NCBI GenBank assembly: GCA_003255025.1 | Contig: QANY01002930.1 | Span: 806,339 to 870,338, forward strand | Direction of reading: 5' to 3' | Length of the DNA stretch: 64,000 nt | Origin: Datisca glomerata | Lineage: Eukaryota > Streptophyta > Magnoliopsida > Cucurbitales > Datiscaceae | Shown: piece by piece, positions 33,564 through 45,229 of the stretch | Position numbering within the stretch: the stretch's first letter is position 1 | Layout: every line of letters starts with the position of its first letter | Translations under genes and position numbers: made by a program | Notes under the pieces: generated by a model | What the model was told of the DNA's origin: nothing | Seen by the model: only the letters and a program-made list of their open reading frames with translations | Database searches by the model: none

Positions 33564-36139
33564 AAATATTAGCTTCCTATTTACATAGAACTTTTCTTTA
33601 ACATAATCTCGTCTGACAATAATTTCTCTTTATAAGTAATCTTGTGAACTATGATGTATGATGTATTGTCTAAAGTAGTAAATTCACTTAATCAACTACT
33701 ATTTGAAAATTGAGAAATTGTTAAATCATTTAAGTCTTCTAGAAATTAATAATATAAACGAAACATTGATTAAAAAGGCTAGGTTTGATGCATTATACTT
33801 TAGACAATTGAGTTTTTTTTTTCAGAAGTCATGATAATAAACAGATGATGTATAGATATACTTCAAAAGTATTTCAACTTCATACAATGACGCAAAAGTG
33901 GTTTGAATATAGAATAATAATATCTTTCACAAATCTACGTATTTTGACATATCTACATTTAGAGAATCTGCATGTGATCATGCATTAAAATGACGAACAA
34001 AACATGAACTAAGAAAATGAAAGCTCAAGATATGAATTAAAGATACTAATCACTTGGAATAGATTCAAAACATTATCCCAATTAGATACTAAAAAGAAAA
34101 TATGCTATCTATCAATCCACTATAAGACCAATAAAAACATAATTTCTTAGGTTAATATCGAGTATCCAAAATTTAGCTCCAACTAATTTTAGAGTATACG
34201 ACCATTGGCGTGGAGTTTCTCCTAAGTCTACCCTAGATTATTCAGGAGACAATTAAATTTTTTCAGCCTGACTACGGCAAGAGCCGAATTAGAGAATCGA
34301 CACCACAGCCTCTGAGTCTATGACTAGCAACTTTTTTTATGCCGTCTATATTTGCTTTTCCCTCAATCATAATTGAATAATTAGTTAATTCAACTAATCC
34401 TCTTGTATCCTTAATTAAGGATATTCTATAAAAAAATATCCATGTAACCATGATTATATGACCAATCATATATTACATTTATTATTTTTCTCCAAAAGAA
34501 TTTCTTTGGAAAACTTTTAACAAATGAATTATGAAAGTAAATTGAATTAGAAAATATATACAACCAAAAGCACCCAAATGTCGCATTGGAAATTATATAC
34601 TTCAATTGTACAATTCCTCAGCAAAAGTAGAGAGAATACGTTGGTTAGTACATTGTTTACAATTAATGAGTTGTAAGTGTAAATATGACATTGATTATCT
34701 TTGAAATGCTTCGAATATGTTACAATTTTGAGAACATCAAAGTAAAAATTAACAAGCATTCATGCATTTTAATCTCTACAAGTAATTATTGCTGCGAATA
34801 TATAAATTCGAAATATATAAAAACATTAATTCTCCAATGAACAATAAAGGAACATCTAAAATGACAAATGAAAAATTAGTTTCACAATAGAGAAAAAATT
34901 CAAGGAAAACTATTGACCAAAGGGTTTCAAATTGAATTTCTCCAAACGTCTTGCACCTATTTATAATTCTTTGACTGGGAGTGACGCATTATTGTATTGT
35001 GTATAATGAATATTAATTAATCTTTGAATCTAATAGCATTTCATACATGAACTTATTCAGAACACTTAAAAAGTCATAATCTTAAAAATATGCAATACAA
35101 TAAATTACTTTCACCAGGGTTTTTTTAAATGGACAATTTAGTCTCGCATTGATATATCTCATCAAATTAAAGGAGATTAAGTTAAATTGAGATACAAATA
35201 ATAAAGAATTTAAAATAACATTATTCTAATTCACAATGAATAATCAAATGTGAAAATCTAAATGCATGTATTAGACTAAATAATGTTGTTGAATAAATTT
35301 ATTGATTAAAATTTTGAATGAGTCAATATGATTTTATTTTCGATGACAAATATAAGATGATTAGCAGGATGAAGGCATTTGTGGGACATTAGAACTCTCA
35401 CTAATTGCAAAAAAAATAGTGAAGATTAAAAGAAGTGTATTTATAAAAATTAAAAGTTTCTCCACAATAAGACTATTTTAAGGTATTATCATTATTAATA
35501 TTATAGATACATATAGATTATATTATAGATAGATTATAGATTATAGATAAATAAATAACAAAACTAAAATACAATTAAGTTAAATAAAGATTAAAACTTA
35601 GTCCAATTTTATTTCTTATTTTCAACGTATTAAATCTTATGAAAAGTAAAATTAAAAGTCCACTTTAATTGTCAATAGATAAATAAAAAATAAAAACCAA
35701 TTAAATTTTATAGAAAAATAACAAAATTAAAAGTGCAGAAGTAAGCGCATTTTTTAATTCAAAAGTTTTTCTAAAATAGTTAAATTTTTAAGATGATATA
35801 AATAGATTAATCACATATCCCATGCAATACTCGTGCTGATCCATTACATACATTTATTTCGATCATTTGTTTGTTCGATGTACTAATTTATATATGCTAA
35901 GATTTAATGCAAAGTTATGCTGTGAATTTGTGTTTTGATTAAGCAAAATTCTAAATAGAAAAGGAAAAAACAACTTTTAATGAGAATAGCTAAATTTAAA
36001 ATTTTTAATTAAAATATGTGAGTACCTTTTTGTGTGAAGATGTATGTATACGGGGTGTGACGTAAATGGTCAACGTGGGTTTGGGAGTTTGCTACTCCCA
36101 TGTTACATGTTTGAACTAGGTGTCATGCTATCTCATGAC
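33564..36139. other. AT-rich intergenic DNA
   Basis: No gene was recognised. Low-complexity TATAGAT repeats occur at about 35495-35550. Short minus-strand open frames at 34272-34469 and 34547-34759 show no motif I can name. Confidence 0.5.
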
Positions 36140-36500
36140 AATTGGCCTGAAAATTTTATTCTTGATTTACTCATGGTGCGCTTGCAGAAAACTCCTAACC
36201 GAGAACCTATGCGCCCTTGAGATTAATCAGAGATATGTTATCAGTTCTGTTACTTTTAAGCATGCTATACCATTATAGAATAATGATATATTGTTTATCT
36301 GTTGCATGTTCATGACATGTATCCTTTCATGCAAAAATACAAGTATGTGCATATAGGACTTGTACAGATAGCTTTTAAGCCTTTGACCTTACTTGATCAA
36401 AATACCAATATCTAGTCTGCCTTCCGAGATGGACGGTGCCTCAACTGGAAAGCATATCTCATGTGAGCTATTGAAACTAGCTTATCCCGTGAACCAGTTT
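36140..36500 (+). pseudogene. Endogenous pararetrovirus movement-protein fragment, plus orientation
   Basis: The + strand frame near 36230-36480 resembles a caulimovirid movement protein (F-K-H-A-I-P-L followed downstream by P-S-E-M-D-G-A-S). The same sequence occurs reverse-complemented at about 43370-43640. Stops interrupt the frame. The fragment points opposite to the adjacent second-ORF copy, so this is one rearranged junction of the viral locus. Confidence 0.7.
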
Positions 36501-36600
36501 ATTTTAATTTCATACCAGTAGTTCATCACACCATATATGGCATAGTTTAAGTTTAATATAACAATAATATAACCTCCAGTATTCATCGGTTCTGTGCTTT
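36501..36600 (-). repeat. Pararetrovirus leader fragment (inverted copy of 44700-44800)
   Basis: The reverse complement of this stretch matches 44700-44800 over about 90 bp (TTAAACTTAAACTATG and GAACTACTGGTATGAA words). It is fused to the end of ORF2 without the promoter region found in the other copy. Confidence 0.8.
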
Positions 36601-37593
36601 TCCCTTTCTTGTCTTTATCTATTTTTTCTAATATCATACATGTAAGGGAATCCAAGAAGTCACCAATGGTAAGGTTTTCTAGGTCATGCTCTGGGTTCTG
36701 GCCTTCACCTGCCAGAATACTGAATTCATTCTCATCATCATCGTGATCATATTCTGTTTTACTACTTACTGATTTCATGGAAGCATCTGTTGATCTCATT
36801 GACTGGAGAAATTGCTCCATCATGAAGTCCATAGTTTTGATGATTAACTCATTTTTTGTTAAGTCATGAAATTTCTTCTTTCATTCTGCTTAGGCTAAAA
36901 CAAACAGATTTTCTGTGGTGCTGGGAGAGCCTTCAGAATAGAATCAAGACACGCCTGGGTGTGGGCCTTGATCATCTTAATAAGTTCTGGTAAATTGGGG
37001 TTCATCCCCTTATCCCACCATTTTGTATAAAAGACCCTCTTAAGACGGGAGGTTTTATTCTGATAATCACATTGAAGATCCTATTTCCATATCAGGAAGA
37101 TGCTGAGTCTGATAATAAAATGTGTTACTAATTTTGACATGGAGATGTCTTTGTTAACTGGTAGGAATGAATAGGCAATCTGCCAATCATTAAATGATGT
37201 TCGTATTGATTCTAGCAAAGTGTTTAGAGTAATCTCAAATTTATCCCACCAAACGAGGAACCAACTTGGATGCTCATTTTTAAGAGCTTCTAGATATATT
37301 CTGATGAACCAAGTATGATTATAGACTAGATTCTGATAGTATAAGAAAAATATCATTTTTTTGATTTCCCATGGATCTGACATCCATTGCTCATCCGCTG
37401 TTTCAATGAAAAGAATCGTCTCCTCGATCATACTGTTAAATATATATTGTTCTGGTATAAGAATGACATCTTTAATAGATTTGCTAGAAGAAGCATCTTG
37501 AGTACTATTAAGATTTCTGTTTAAGCTTGTATTCAAGCTTGGAAATTCTGTTATGTAGGGATTTCTCTTGCCTCGGCCTCGATATCTGTTCAT
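36600..37593 (-). pseudogene. Pararetrovirus second ORF, copy A
   Basis: It starts M-N-R-Y-R-G-R-G at 37593, overlapping the end of the RNase H region, and runs to an acidic C-terminal part (36600-36832: H-D-D-D-E-N-E-F). A break lies near 36850-37080. The protein has no domain I recognise. An unknown ORF immediately after RT-RNase H, on the same strand, fits the two-ORF layout of florendovirus-type endogenous caulimovirids. A diverged direct copy lies at 45230-46206. Frame breaks make it inactive. Confidence 0.72.
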
Positions 37594-37599
37594 GAACCC

Positions 37600-38150
37600 T
37601 GCAAGTATTCGTGGGTTACAAAGTCTGGTAACGAATTATGTTCACCTTTGATATACTCAATATCAAAATCAAATACTGATAATAAACTTTGCCAAGAGGC
37701 AAATATCTGCTTTAAAGTAAGATTCTGAACGTCTTTTTTGAATATCTACTTAGCTGCAGAACAATCAATCCTAATAAGAACATTCTGGTTAAGTAAATCA
37801 TCCTGAAATTTAAGGACACATTTAACAATTACTAAACATTCTAGTTTAATGGTTAGATAATTTATTGCTGGTCCTTTCCAAACTTCAAAGGTAAACCTAA
37901 GGAGTTCTTCTTTCTTATTACTAGGATCAACTTGTTTAAGGATCCCACCATATCCCTAGTTAGAGGCATCTGTTTCGATAATCTTTTCCATGTATGGTTA
38001 GGTAAAGATAAACAATGTAACTGCTGTATTTTTTGTTTTATCTTCTGTACTGCTAGAGTATGTTCAGCTGTCCAAGGAGAAGGGTTCTTCGTAAGTCTGT
38101 TATAAAGGATAGAACTATCCTAGGCACATTGCTGGTAAAAGACTAATATA
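37600..38150 (-). pseudogene. Pararetrovirus RNase H region
   Basis: On the minus strand the frame shows E-T-D-A-S (first catalytic Asp), G-G-I-L-K-Q, L-T-I-K-L-E (catalytic Glu) and R-I-D-C-S-A-A-K (later Asp), matching caulimovirid RNase H. Stop codons interrupt it, one just after the E-T-D-A-S motif. It follows RT directly on the minus strand. Confidence 0.85.
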
Positions 38151-38690
38151 ATTCAGACTTCCTAAAAATCTCTATAATTGATTTTTATCTTTAATCTCGT
38201 CTAGAAATTTAGAACCAAATTCTAGACTTCTGTTGATAGAAATAATAGTTCCATTAGAAATATTATGTTCAAAGAATCTAACTTCTGTTTGAAAAAGTTT
38301 CATCTTAGATGCAAAAAAAACTGAGCCATTTTTTATAATAATATTCTTAAAGATATGCAGATGTTTAACATGCTGATCAATGGATGATGAGAAAATTAAA
38401 ACATCATCAATGTAACAGATAATAAATTCAATATACATATTAAAGATATCATTCATGATCTCATTAGGGAACAATAAATGCGATTTTATACCTGTCATGT
38501 TCAACAATCTGGATTTGCTAAAATCCTGATTTTAAATCAAACTTAAAAAAGATTACTAAATCATGTAAGCGATCTAAAAGATCCTTTTTATTCGGGATAG
38601 GATACATAATCCATTGGACGGTATCATTAAGTGATTTATAATTAATAACTAAACGAGGTTGTCCATGTTCAATCTCCGTTTTTGCTCATG
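38151..38690 (-). pseudogene. Pararetrovirus reverse transcriptase
   Basis: The open piece 38172-38507 contains C-Y-I-D-D-V-L-I-F, the caulimovirid catalytic box with both Asps, followed by Q-H-V-K-H-L and K-M-K-L-F-Q-T, then N-R-S-L-E-F-G-S-K-F. Upstream, at 38520-38690, another frame has G-Q-P-R-L-V-I-N-Y-K-S-L-N-D. A frameshift near 38515 separates the two. The N-terminal part is cut at about 38690 by a foreign segment. Confidence 0.93.
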
Positions 38691-39065
38691 CGGGGCTTTG
38701 GAAAGAAAGTAAGATGTTGGTTGAATATTGAGTTCCGCTTAGGCTACGTGTTCTGTTGGGCTTCTATTGAATCGGTTGGATTGTCTATCTTTTTGATATA
38801 ATATAAGGCATCCTCCGGATAATTCAAATTGAAGCAGCCTAGTCTATAGTAGGGAGGGCCATTATCGCAGTACGACGGTTTTTCAGGCGTATAGAGAATG
38901 ACACGATAACTTCTCTTGCCCGCTTTTGCTCCGATGAAGGCGTTGGAAGTCCTCCTCGAAGAAAGAAGGAACGACCGACTCAAACGGGCAGGGGCTCTCT
39001 ATTTACGGGTTACGGGAAGTCCTATCGAGCGACTGGATTAAAGCGAGAAGAAGAAAGTCAAAACT
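38690..39065. other. GC-richer foreign segment inside viral polymerase
   Basis: This ~375-bp block has visibly higher GC than the AT-rich viral sequence on both sides and splits protease from RT. The minus strand has a 79-codon open frame (38744-38983; R-S-F-L-L-S-S-R-R-T-S near its start) with no domain I can identify. The text style (GAAGAAAGAAGG, CGGGCAGGGG) reminds me of plant mitochondrial DNA, so an organellar insert is possible. That is an impression, not a match. Confidence 0.45.
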
Positions 39066-39728
39066 GGGCATTTTTATAGACATAAAATGCAATACAACTC
39101 CAAGAAAATTTACTGGGTCTAATGTGTTTTTTGTGTAAGAGGAGTTCAATTTATGTTTTACAAATTTATGTTTGAAATTCTTTTAAAATAACTTTGATTT
39201 TATTCTGAATATGAGGCTGTTCATTTTCTGTTCAAGAGTAAGAAATTGAACTTCTTTCTGAATAAAATTAATTTGATTTCTTTATTATGGATAAGATCTT
39301 TAATAAGATCTAATTATTTAGTGTACAGTTTTGTAATGAATTCAAAAATAATTTTTCTATTGTTAATGATAGTATAAATACTATTAGTATCAATTTTATC
39401 CTTAGGCATCAATAAACACATAAAAGAGTTGCCTAGGATAATATTCTGAGTAATGTTTTTTAATAAAACAAATGACGTTGGTACACAAATACCTTTGTTA
39501 CAGATTGAAACTTTGGGTAATTTAAATTCTATCTTTCATTCTTTAACCACTTACACTGGTAAGAGATTGTGTGTTTTTCTGAAAATACTTAGTCCGGATT
39601 AAACCCTCTTGAATACAGTTTATATCAGCCCCTGTATCAATAAGGGCGATAGCATCTTTAATTATAAAATCATGTTTTATAATAAAAGTAATTCTGGTGT
39701 ACCGTTTTTGAAAGGTAACTTTATTCAT
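39066..39728 (-). pseudogene. Pararetrovirus aspartic protease
   Basis: The open piece 39543-39728 contains A-L-I-D-T-G-A-D-I-N-C, the retroviral-type protease active site with D-T-G intact, followed by G-L-I-R-T-K-Y-F. Downstream, to 39066, the frame is broken. Protease would cleave the viral polyprotein. Location between capsid and RT is as expected. Confidence 0.9.
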
Positions 39729-39776
39729 AATTATAAGATACTGGTTACTTTCATCCTTCTGAGGTGAAGAAGAAGA

Positions 39777-41620
39777 TTATGGACCAATGGGATTTTTGTC
39801 TTTGGAGGAAAGTTCTTGTTTAATATGGGCAAGATCCTGAAAGATGATTTGATTAACAATTTGTAACTGCTTGACTTCAGTTTTAAGAAGATTAACTTCC
39901 ATCTTCAGATCCTGAATGGTAATGGATTTTTCCGTAATGGATTTATTCTGTATGCGATTCATAATCTCGTGTATACTGTAATTCTCAATTGGGAGAATAT
40001 CTTCAGTAATGTGATCCTTGGTGTGATCTTTATATAAAGCTTCCAAAAACATTAATTTTATTTTTGGATCCTGTATCTGATCTGTAAAACTGAGCATAGT
40101 TTTTTGGGTTTCTGTTAGAATATTGATACTAGGTTGACTTAGATCAAAGACATTCGTCTCAATGATGGCTTTCCAATAACTAGCTTCTGCTAACCGGTTG
40201 TAATTCTTGCTATTGCAACAAGGTTCATTCTGGTTAGAAGATGAATCTGAATCAGATGAATAAATTTTAGCTAAGTCATTCTCTGAGCTTGAGTCTGAAG
40301 AGGAGTTTTCTTTGTCAAAGATACAGTTAAGGATTTGCTGTTGGGTGTCCTCATCTAAGGAATGCTCAAGGAGCTTCTTCTTGAGTTTTCACTTATTAGC
40401 ATAGTGTCCTTTCGTACTACATCAATAGCACTTGATTTCTGATTTATCATTATTAGGAATGGGTTTTCTTTTACTGAATTACCTTTTATGAACTTCTTGG
40501 ACGTTATGCTTAGGAGCTTTTCTAGAATGGAATCTTTTGTATTTCTTAATTTTAGGAATAGGATTTCTGGAAGTTGAGAGATATTGGATTTTAGTGTCAT
40601 AGACGAACTGATCATAAAATTCACCTAACTCTTTAAGGTTGGACAAGTTTTGATTTTTCATCATTTGCTAGAGTTTCATATCATTGTAGAAGGATAATCC
40701 TTCTTCAATAACAACTGCAATGAGAGAACCATAAGTATGTTGATGGTGGGGAATATCAACTTCGTTATGCTTATTCCTAAGTTTCTTATGAACTTTTTCT
40801 GTAAAAAGATTAGGGAGACCATCAATAAATTTGGCCTTCTAATGATAGTTGTTGGCGTCAGCACGTTGTATGACCTTTACTAAAAATACATCTTTATACC
40901 ATCTGAAATGGGTTAAAGATGGGCAATGAAGTTTTGAAGGAGTTCACAGTGCCGATCAGTATTAATGATTCTTGGTCGAATGAAATAGTGTATAATGGCT
41001 TGTGCTAGAGTATAGCAAGCATCTTCGGTTTTGGTTTCAAGTTGAGTAAAAGGATTTATATTAATCTTAGAGGCATTATTTAAGATTTAATCCCGTTGAG
41101 GTTGAGTGAAACAATTATCCCACCATCATTTTAGAAGACCGGTAAAGCCATTGACAAGAAATCTACCTATTTGATGATCAAAATTATCATTCTGTTAGTA
41201 AACCGATGCATAAATTATCATATGGTGTATGTTTTTGAAGATCTGACATTCAATTTTACCATCTATGTTCCATTCATAGATAGTCTTTCAATGATATGAT
41301 TTTTGAGTATGAAGGAAGTCTTCTTCATACAAAATGTCCTGTGGGGTAGGTCTAGGATAATTATACGTACTAGGTCTATGTAAAGCCATACACTGGGTCA
41401 ACTTAGAGTATGTAAGTTTGTTGATGCTATCATCAAAGTTTAGCTGTATATCTTATATTTGAGAAAGAGTATATTCATCCTTCTTATCATCAGGTGCAGG
41501 TAGAGATGAATCACCTTGGTTTATCATATTAATCTGTTTTGAAGATTTTGATCATGATGCTTGTGGCTCACTGATCTTTAAGTCTCTCATTTGTCCAATA
41601 AGAGTGGCCATAAAGTTTTC
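39777..41620 (-). pseudogene. Pararetrovirus capsid region with degenerate zinc knuckle
   Basis: Around 40390-40440 the minus strand shows K-C-Y then C-x-T-K-G-H-Y-A-N-K, a CCHC knuckle in which one codon is a stop and the last Cys is lost. Downstream (39777-40097) lies a predicted coiled coil (L-K-M-E-V-N-L-L-K-T-E-V-K-Q-L). Upstream, to about 41620, is decayed capsid-type sequence. The knuckle would have bound viral nucleic acid. Multiple stops and frameshifts are visible. Confidence 0.8.
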
Positions 41621-42585
41621 CTCTTTCTTGGTGGATTTTAACTTTAAATTATGAATTTCAAATGGAGGCTTCATAGTGACTGGTTGAAGGTTAATAGGTT
41701 TAGGTTTCTCTAGACCTTTGTCTTGTTGCTCTTCAATTTTATCTTGTATTTTGTCTATTTGTTCCTCAATACGAGTAAGTTGGTTACCTATGGTTTGAAG
41801 AAAAATGTTAGTATGATTATTCTGTTTGGTTAAAAGTACAATATCCTTGACCTTTAAAGCTTCATGTTGGCTGGATTGTTCGGAAATCTCAACAAAATGG
41901 GAGATAACTAACGGTTTAGTACTCTCATTGCTTGGAGCAAGCTCTAAGGATAACAGTGGAGGATGAACAACTTGGAAAAGCTTGTTGGTTGTTGTTATTC
42001 AATTCTTCTAAATTCCTATTAAGACATTTATATGATCTTGATCAAGAATAGATACTTTATCGGAAAAGCCACAGTACCATTTGAGGAAAGATCTAAGAGT
42101 CTGGTTTTTTCAAAGGTGGTAGTAATACTGGTCTTTAAGGGTTTTTAACTGTTCAGGAGTATGGGATCGAAAATACCATAATCTAAATTCCTGATATTTG
42201 TCTTGTGTAAAATCCTAGTTTAGGTGCATGTGCAATTCTCTATTGGGTGTAAAATCCATTAAATATCGAATTGCATACCACTCGCTGTGGGGCTATAGGG
42301 CCTTCTGTTTCATAGATTGTATAAGGTATCCGATTTTCTGATATATGTATACCTCTGATGTTAGCTTCTGGCATCTTCTCAGAATTAATAAATTCTAGTG
42401 TAGAAGGTCTGGAGGATTCTGGAAAATCTATGTTATAGGGGAGATTACTCTTATAACTAGTACTAGAAAAGGTTTTATTTAAAGGTTTCTGAAAATGAAG
42501 ATATATATTACCTTCTTGAGTTTGCACAACATCTTGGATAGATTGTCTGATGATGGGTCTGATAGGTACAACATTAGAAATTCGT
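41621..42585 (-). pseudogene. Pararetrovirus movement/capsid linker region, copy A
   Basis: The open piece 42240-42527 has Y-N-I-D-F-P-E-S-S-R-P-S and I-R-G-I-H-I-S-E-N, followed near 42258-42060 by K-Y-Q-E-F-R and W-Y-F-R-S-H, seen again on the plus strand at 43047-43300. It belongs to the N-terminal half of the viral polyprotein; exact function is unknown. At about 42585 the sequence switches to a movement-protein segment on the opposite strand. Confidence 0.78.
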
Positions 42586-42589
42586 CATT

Positions 42590-42780
42590 TTTTTAAAAAA
42601 GTAATTTCTTCCCAGGATATCATCCTAGGGATGGCAACTTGACTGTTGAAGAGGTTTGTGTCGATGAGGACAATGTGTCCTTGTTCACTCTACGTTTTGG
42701 TGTAGGGGTTCACAGTAGAGAGAACCTTGAGGTGGATTCTGAAAAGGATCGCAAAAGGAGGAGAACAGAACTGAAAGCAT
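42590..42780 (+). pseudogene. Pararetrovirus movement-protein N-terminal fragment, plus orientation
   Basis: The + strand frame has S-N-F-F-P-G-Y-H-P-R-D-G-N-L-T, nearly the same as S-N-F-F-P-R-F-H-P-R-D-D-N-L-T on the minus strand at about 43770-43845. Similarity is lost after about 42730. Confidence 0.8.
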
Positions 42781-43040
42781 ATTGAGATGTAATTAGTATG
42801 ATGTGGAGTCGCGTTGTGGTTAGGTCGCTCAAGCCATGGAGAGGCGTTATGACGACCTCAAATCATCGACATGAAGTACTCCTCCAATCTCACTGATTAT
42901 CCGTTAAGTGCTCCTATAGTTAGCACGGATCTACAGATATTAAAGGGCATATTATCCGTTAAGTGCTTAAATTGCTACACACATGGTCTCATATATCATG
43001 TCTAGGATAATATCTATTGTATCTCGTGCCGTATTTAATA
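42781..43040. other. Unassigned spacer inside the viral locus
   Basis: No clear similarity to the other viral pieces was seen, apart from the word ATTATCCGTTAAGTGCT occurring twice (about 42896 and 42952). No ORF. Confidence 0.5.
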
Positions 43041-43385
43041 CAACAATGGATTTTTCTCCTAATAGTAATATAAGAAAACAGTTAAACCAGGATTTTATGC
43101 CAAATAAATATCAAGAATTTAGAGCATGGTATTTTAGATCCCATAGTCCTCAATAATTAGAAACTTTAAAAACACAATATTATTATCGTTTAGATAAAAA
43201 TCCGTATCTAAAGCCTTTCTCTGAATGGTACTACAAAATTTCACCTCAGCTATACATACATGATGAAAAACAATTAAATATTTAACAGAAATTATGAGGT
43301 ACTAAAAAATCTAAAACTTTAGAAAGATTACTATCAGAAAGAGAAACACTCAAATTCGGATAAATATTAAAATAAACTGGTCCTT
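43041..43385 (+). pseudogene. Pararetrovirus polyprotein fragment, plus orientation
   Basis: The frame beginning M-D-F-S-P-N at 43048 contains K-Y-Q-E-F-R-A-W-Y-F-R-S-H, matching the minus-strand copy at 42060-42258. It has stops. Its last ~80 bp (43303-43385) are the reverse complement of 44217-44300. Confidence 0.78.
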
Positions 43386-43850
43386 GAGATAAGTTGGTTT
43401 CAATAGCTCCCATGATATATGTTTTTCAGTTGAAGCACCGTCCATCTCAGAGGGTACACTGGATACTGGTATTTTGACCAAGTAAGGTCAAATGCATAAA
43501 ACCTATCTATACAAGTCCAATATGCACATACTTGTATTTTTTCCTGAAAGGATATAAGTCATGAACATGCAACAGATAAACAATATCATAATTATTCTAT
43601 AACGGTATAGCATGCTTAAAAGTTCTAATTATTTTTTTACTGGTAAAATCAAATGTTCCGATTTTATAAATGGTTTCTGGTTTAACCTTAGATATTGTAC
43701 ATTTCTCTAAGGCTTCTTTTACATCTTGATATGCTATCACTTCTGTTACTTCTGAAGTTGAAGCTACCTTGTCCTCATCAACACCAACCTCTTCAGTAGT
43801 CAAGTTGTCATCCCTAGGATGAAACCTTGGGAAGAAATTACTTTTACAGA
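43386..43850 (-). pseudogene. Pararetrovirus movement protein, minus orientation
   Basis: The open piece (43597-43896, of which the part left of about 43850 is movement protein) includes V-I-A-Y-Q-D-V-K-E-A-L-E-K-C, K-I-G-T-F-D-F-T-S-K and T-F-K-H-A-I-P-L. This resembles the 30K-type movement-protein core of caulimovirids, which widens plasmodesmata for cell-to-cell spread. The first ~12 codons of the open frame belong to the opposite-strand neighbour and are not viral coding. Stops appear beyond 43597. Confidence 0.8.
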
Positions 43851-44300
43851 AAAAATTGTAAATTCCTAATGTTGTACCTACCAGACTCATCATCAAACAA
43901 TCTATCGAAGATTTTGTTCAAACTCAAGGAGGTAATATATATATTTGTTTCCAGAAACCTTTCACTAGAACTGTTTCTAGTAGTAGTTATAGGAGTAATC
44001 TCCCCTATAACATAGATTTTCCAGAATCTTCCAGACCTTCTACAGCGGAATCTATCAATTATGAGCAGATACCAGAAGCTCTCATCAGAGGTGTACATAT
44101 ATCAGAAAATTAGATACCCCATGCAGTCTATGAAACAGATAGACCTAACAACAGAAGGCCTAGTAGCCCTACAACTAGTGATATGCAATTTGATATTTAA
44201 TGGATTTTGAAACTAGCTTATCTCATATACCAGTTTATTTTAATATTTATCTGAATTTGAGTGTTTCTCTTTCTGACAGTAATCTTTCTAAAGTTTTAGA
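43851..44300 (+). pseudogene. Pararetrovirus movement/capsid linker region, copy B, plus orientation
   Basis: The + strand repeats the sequence of 42240-42585 in reverse complement: Y-N-I-D-F-P-E-S-S-R-P-S and I-R-G-V-H-I-S-E-N. A stop follows soon after, and the frame ends about 44200. It forms the same head-to-head junction with movement-protein sequence as at 42585-42590. Confidence 0.82.
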
Positions 44301-44440
44301 ACTTAGAATTATCTCGCATGGTTATGAGTACCTTCCAGAATCTCCTCCCATAGAAGATGCTATTTCAGACATGTTTTTTAGTGACCATGTATGTATTATT
44401 TAAAAGAAATATAATCATAATATATTCAAGACTATTCATG

Positions 44441-44452
44441 GATCTGATACCA
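44441..44452 (-). promoter_or_regulatory. Pararetrovirus primer-binding site (tRNA-Met)
   Basis: The minus strand reads TGGTATCAGATC, one base from the tRNA-Met primer complement used by caulimovirids. It lies in the leader downstream of the candidate viral promoter. Confidence 0.82.
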
Positions 44453-45190
44453 ACTGGGGTGTGCTACCACACGAACACACGATTACTACCGAATGCATGC
44501 TAATGTATCATTCATAGCTTGGGCAAACATAAAACACATAGTTTGGAGGACGGTCAACGGCTTACTAGGATAATCAGTCCTAACGCACTCCTTGCTTGGA
44601 GGACCTAGCCCAAATGGTCAACGGCTTACTTAATGTTCATATGAAGTATGTAATGATTATCAACAATGCATCAAAGTGTTCCATCAGTTAGAATGGGATC
44701 GATGAATACAAGAGGTTATATTATTATGATATTAAACTTAAACTATGTCATACATGGTCTCATGAACTACTGGTATGAAATTAAAATAAAAGAAAATTTA
44801 CTGTAACATGCAGACGAGAATTATAAAACTTCAAAACTTATATTCTTAATGCAGAGAGCGAGAGTACATAGAGAGCGAGAGAGGTATGCTCAACACATGA
44901 GCTAAACTTTGTTCTGCCTTCAACAATGGGTGAGGCATCCTTTTATAATACAAAAAGTAAGACATATAAGGTTGCGTGTCCTTGACAAGTGGAATCCTTA
45001 ATCCTTATATTCTTGATTATACTAGTAGTGAAATCTACTTTAAAAAAGTAGATTTGTCTTTATGCTGTGAGTGAGCGTCTACTTTATTAAAGTAGATTTA
45101 TTGTTGCTAGTGGGAATCTACTTTGAGAAAAGTAGATTTGTCATTATGTGCCGACAATTACTGTTGAAGATCTTTTGATTTCTGGTGGGG
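44453..45190 (-). promoter_or_regulatory. Pararetrovirus promoter and leader region
   Basis: On the minus strand, this non-coding block between ORF2 copy B and the primer-binding site contains a TATA box, TATTATAAAAGG (about 44938-44950). Three hairpin-forming elements lie 80-200 bp upstream of it, and a GAGAGCGAGAG-rich transcribed leader follows. The layout is that of a caulimovirid full-length-transcript promoter. Activity today is unknown. Confidence 0.72.
45031..45139. repeat. Three palindromic AATCTACTTT...AAAGTAGATT elements
   Basis: Near-perfect palindromes at 45031-45055, 45078-45098 and 45115-45139 share arms TCTACTTT / AAAGTAGA with variable 2-6 bp centres, spaced about 40 bp apart. 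They lie upstream of the viral TATA box. Confidence 0.92.
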
Positions 45191-45229
45191 GATAAAGATT
45201 AGACCTTTCTTTTCCCTTTCTTGTCTTTA

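Noticed and set aside
34272..34469. Minus-strand 65-codon frame in intergenic DNA
   Set aside because: It begins in AT-rich sequence and shows no motif; it could be a short exon remnant, but there is no support.
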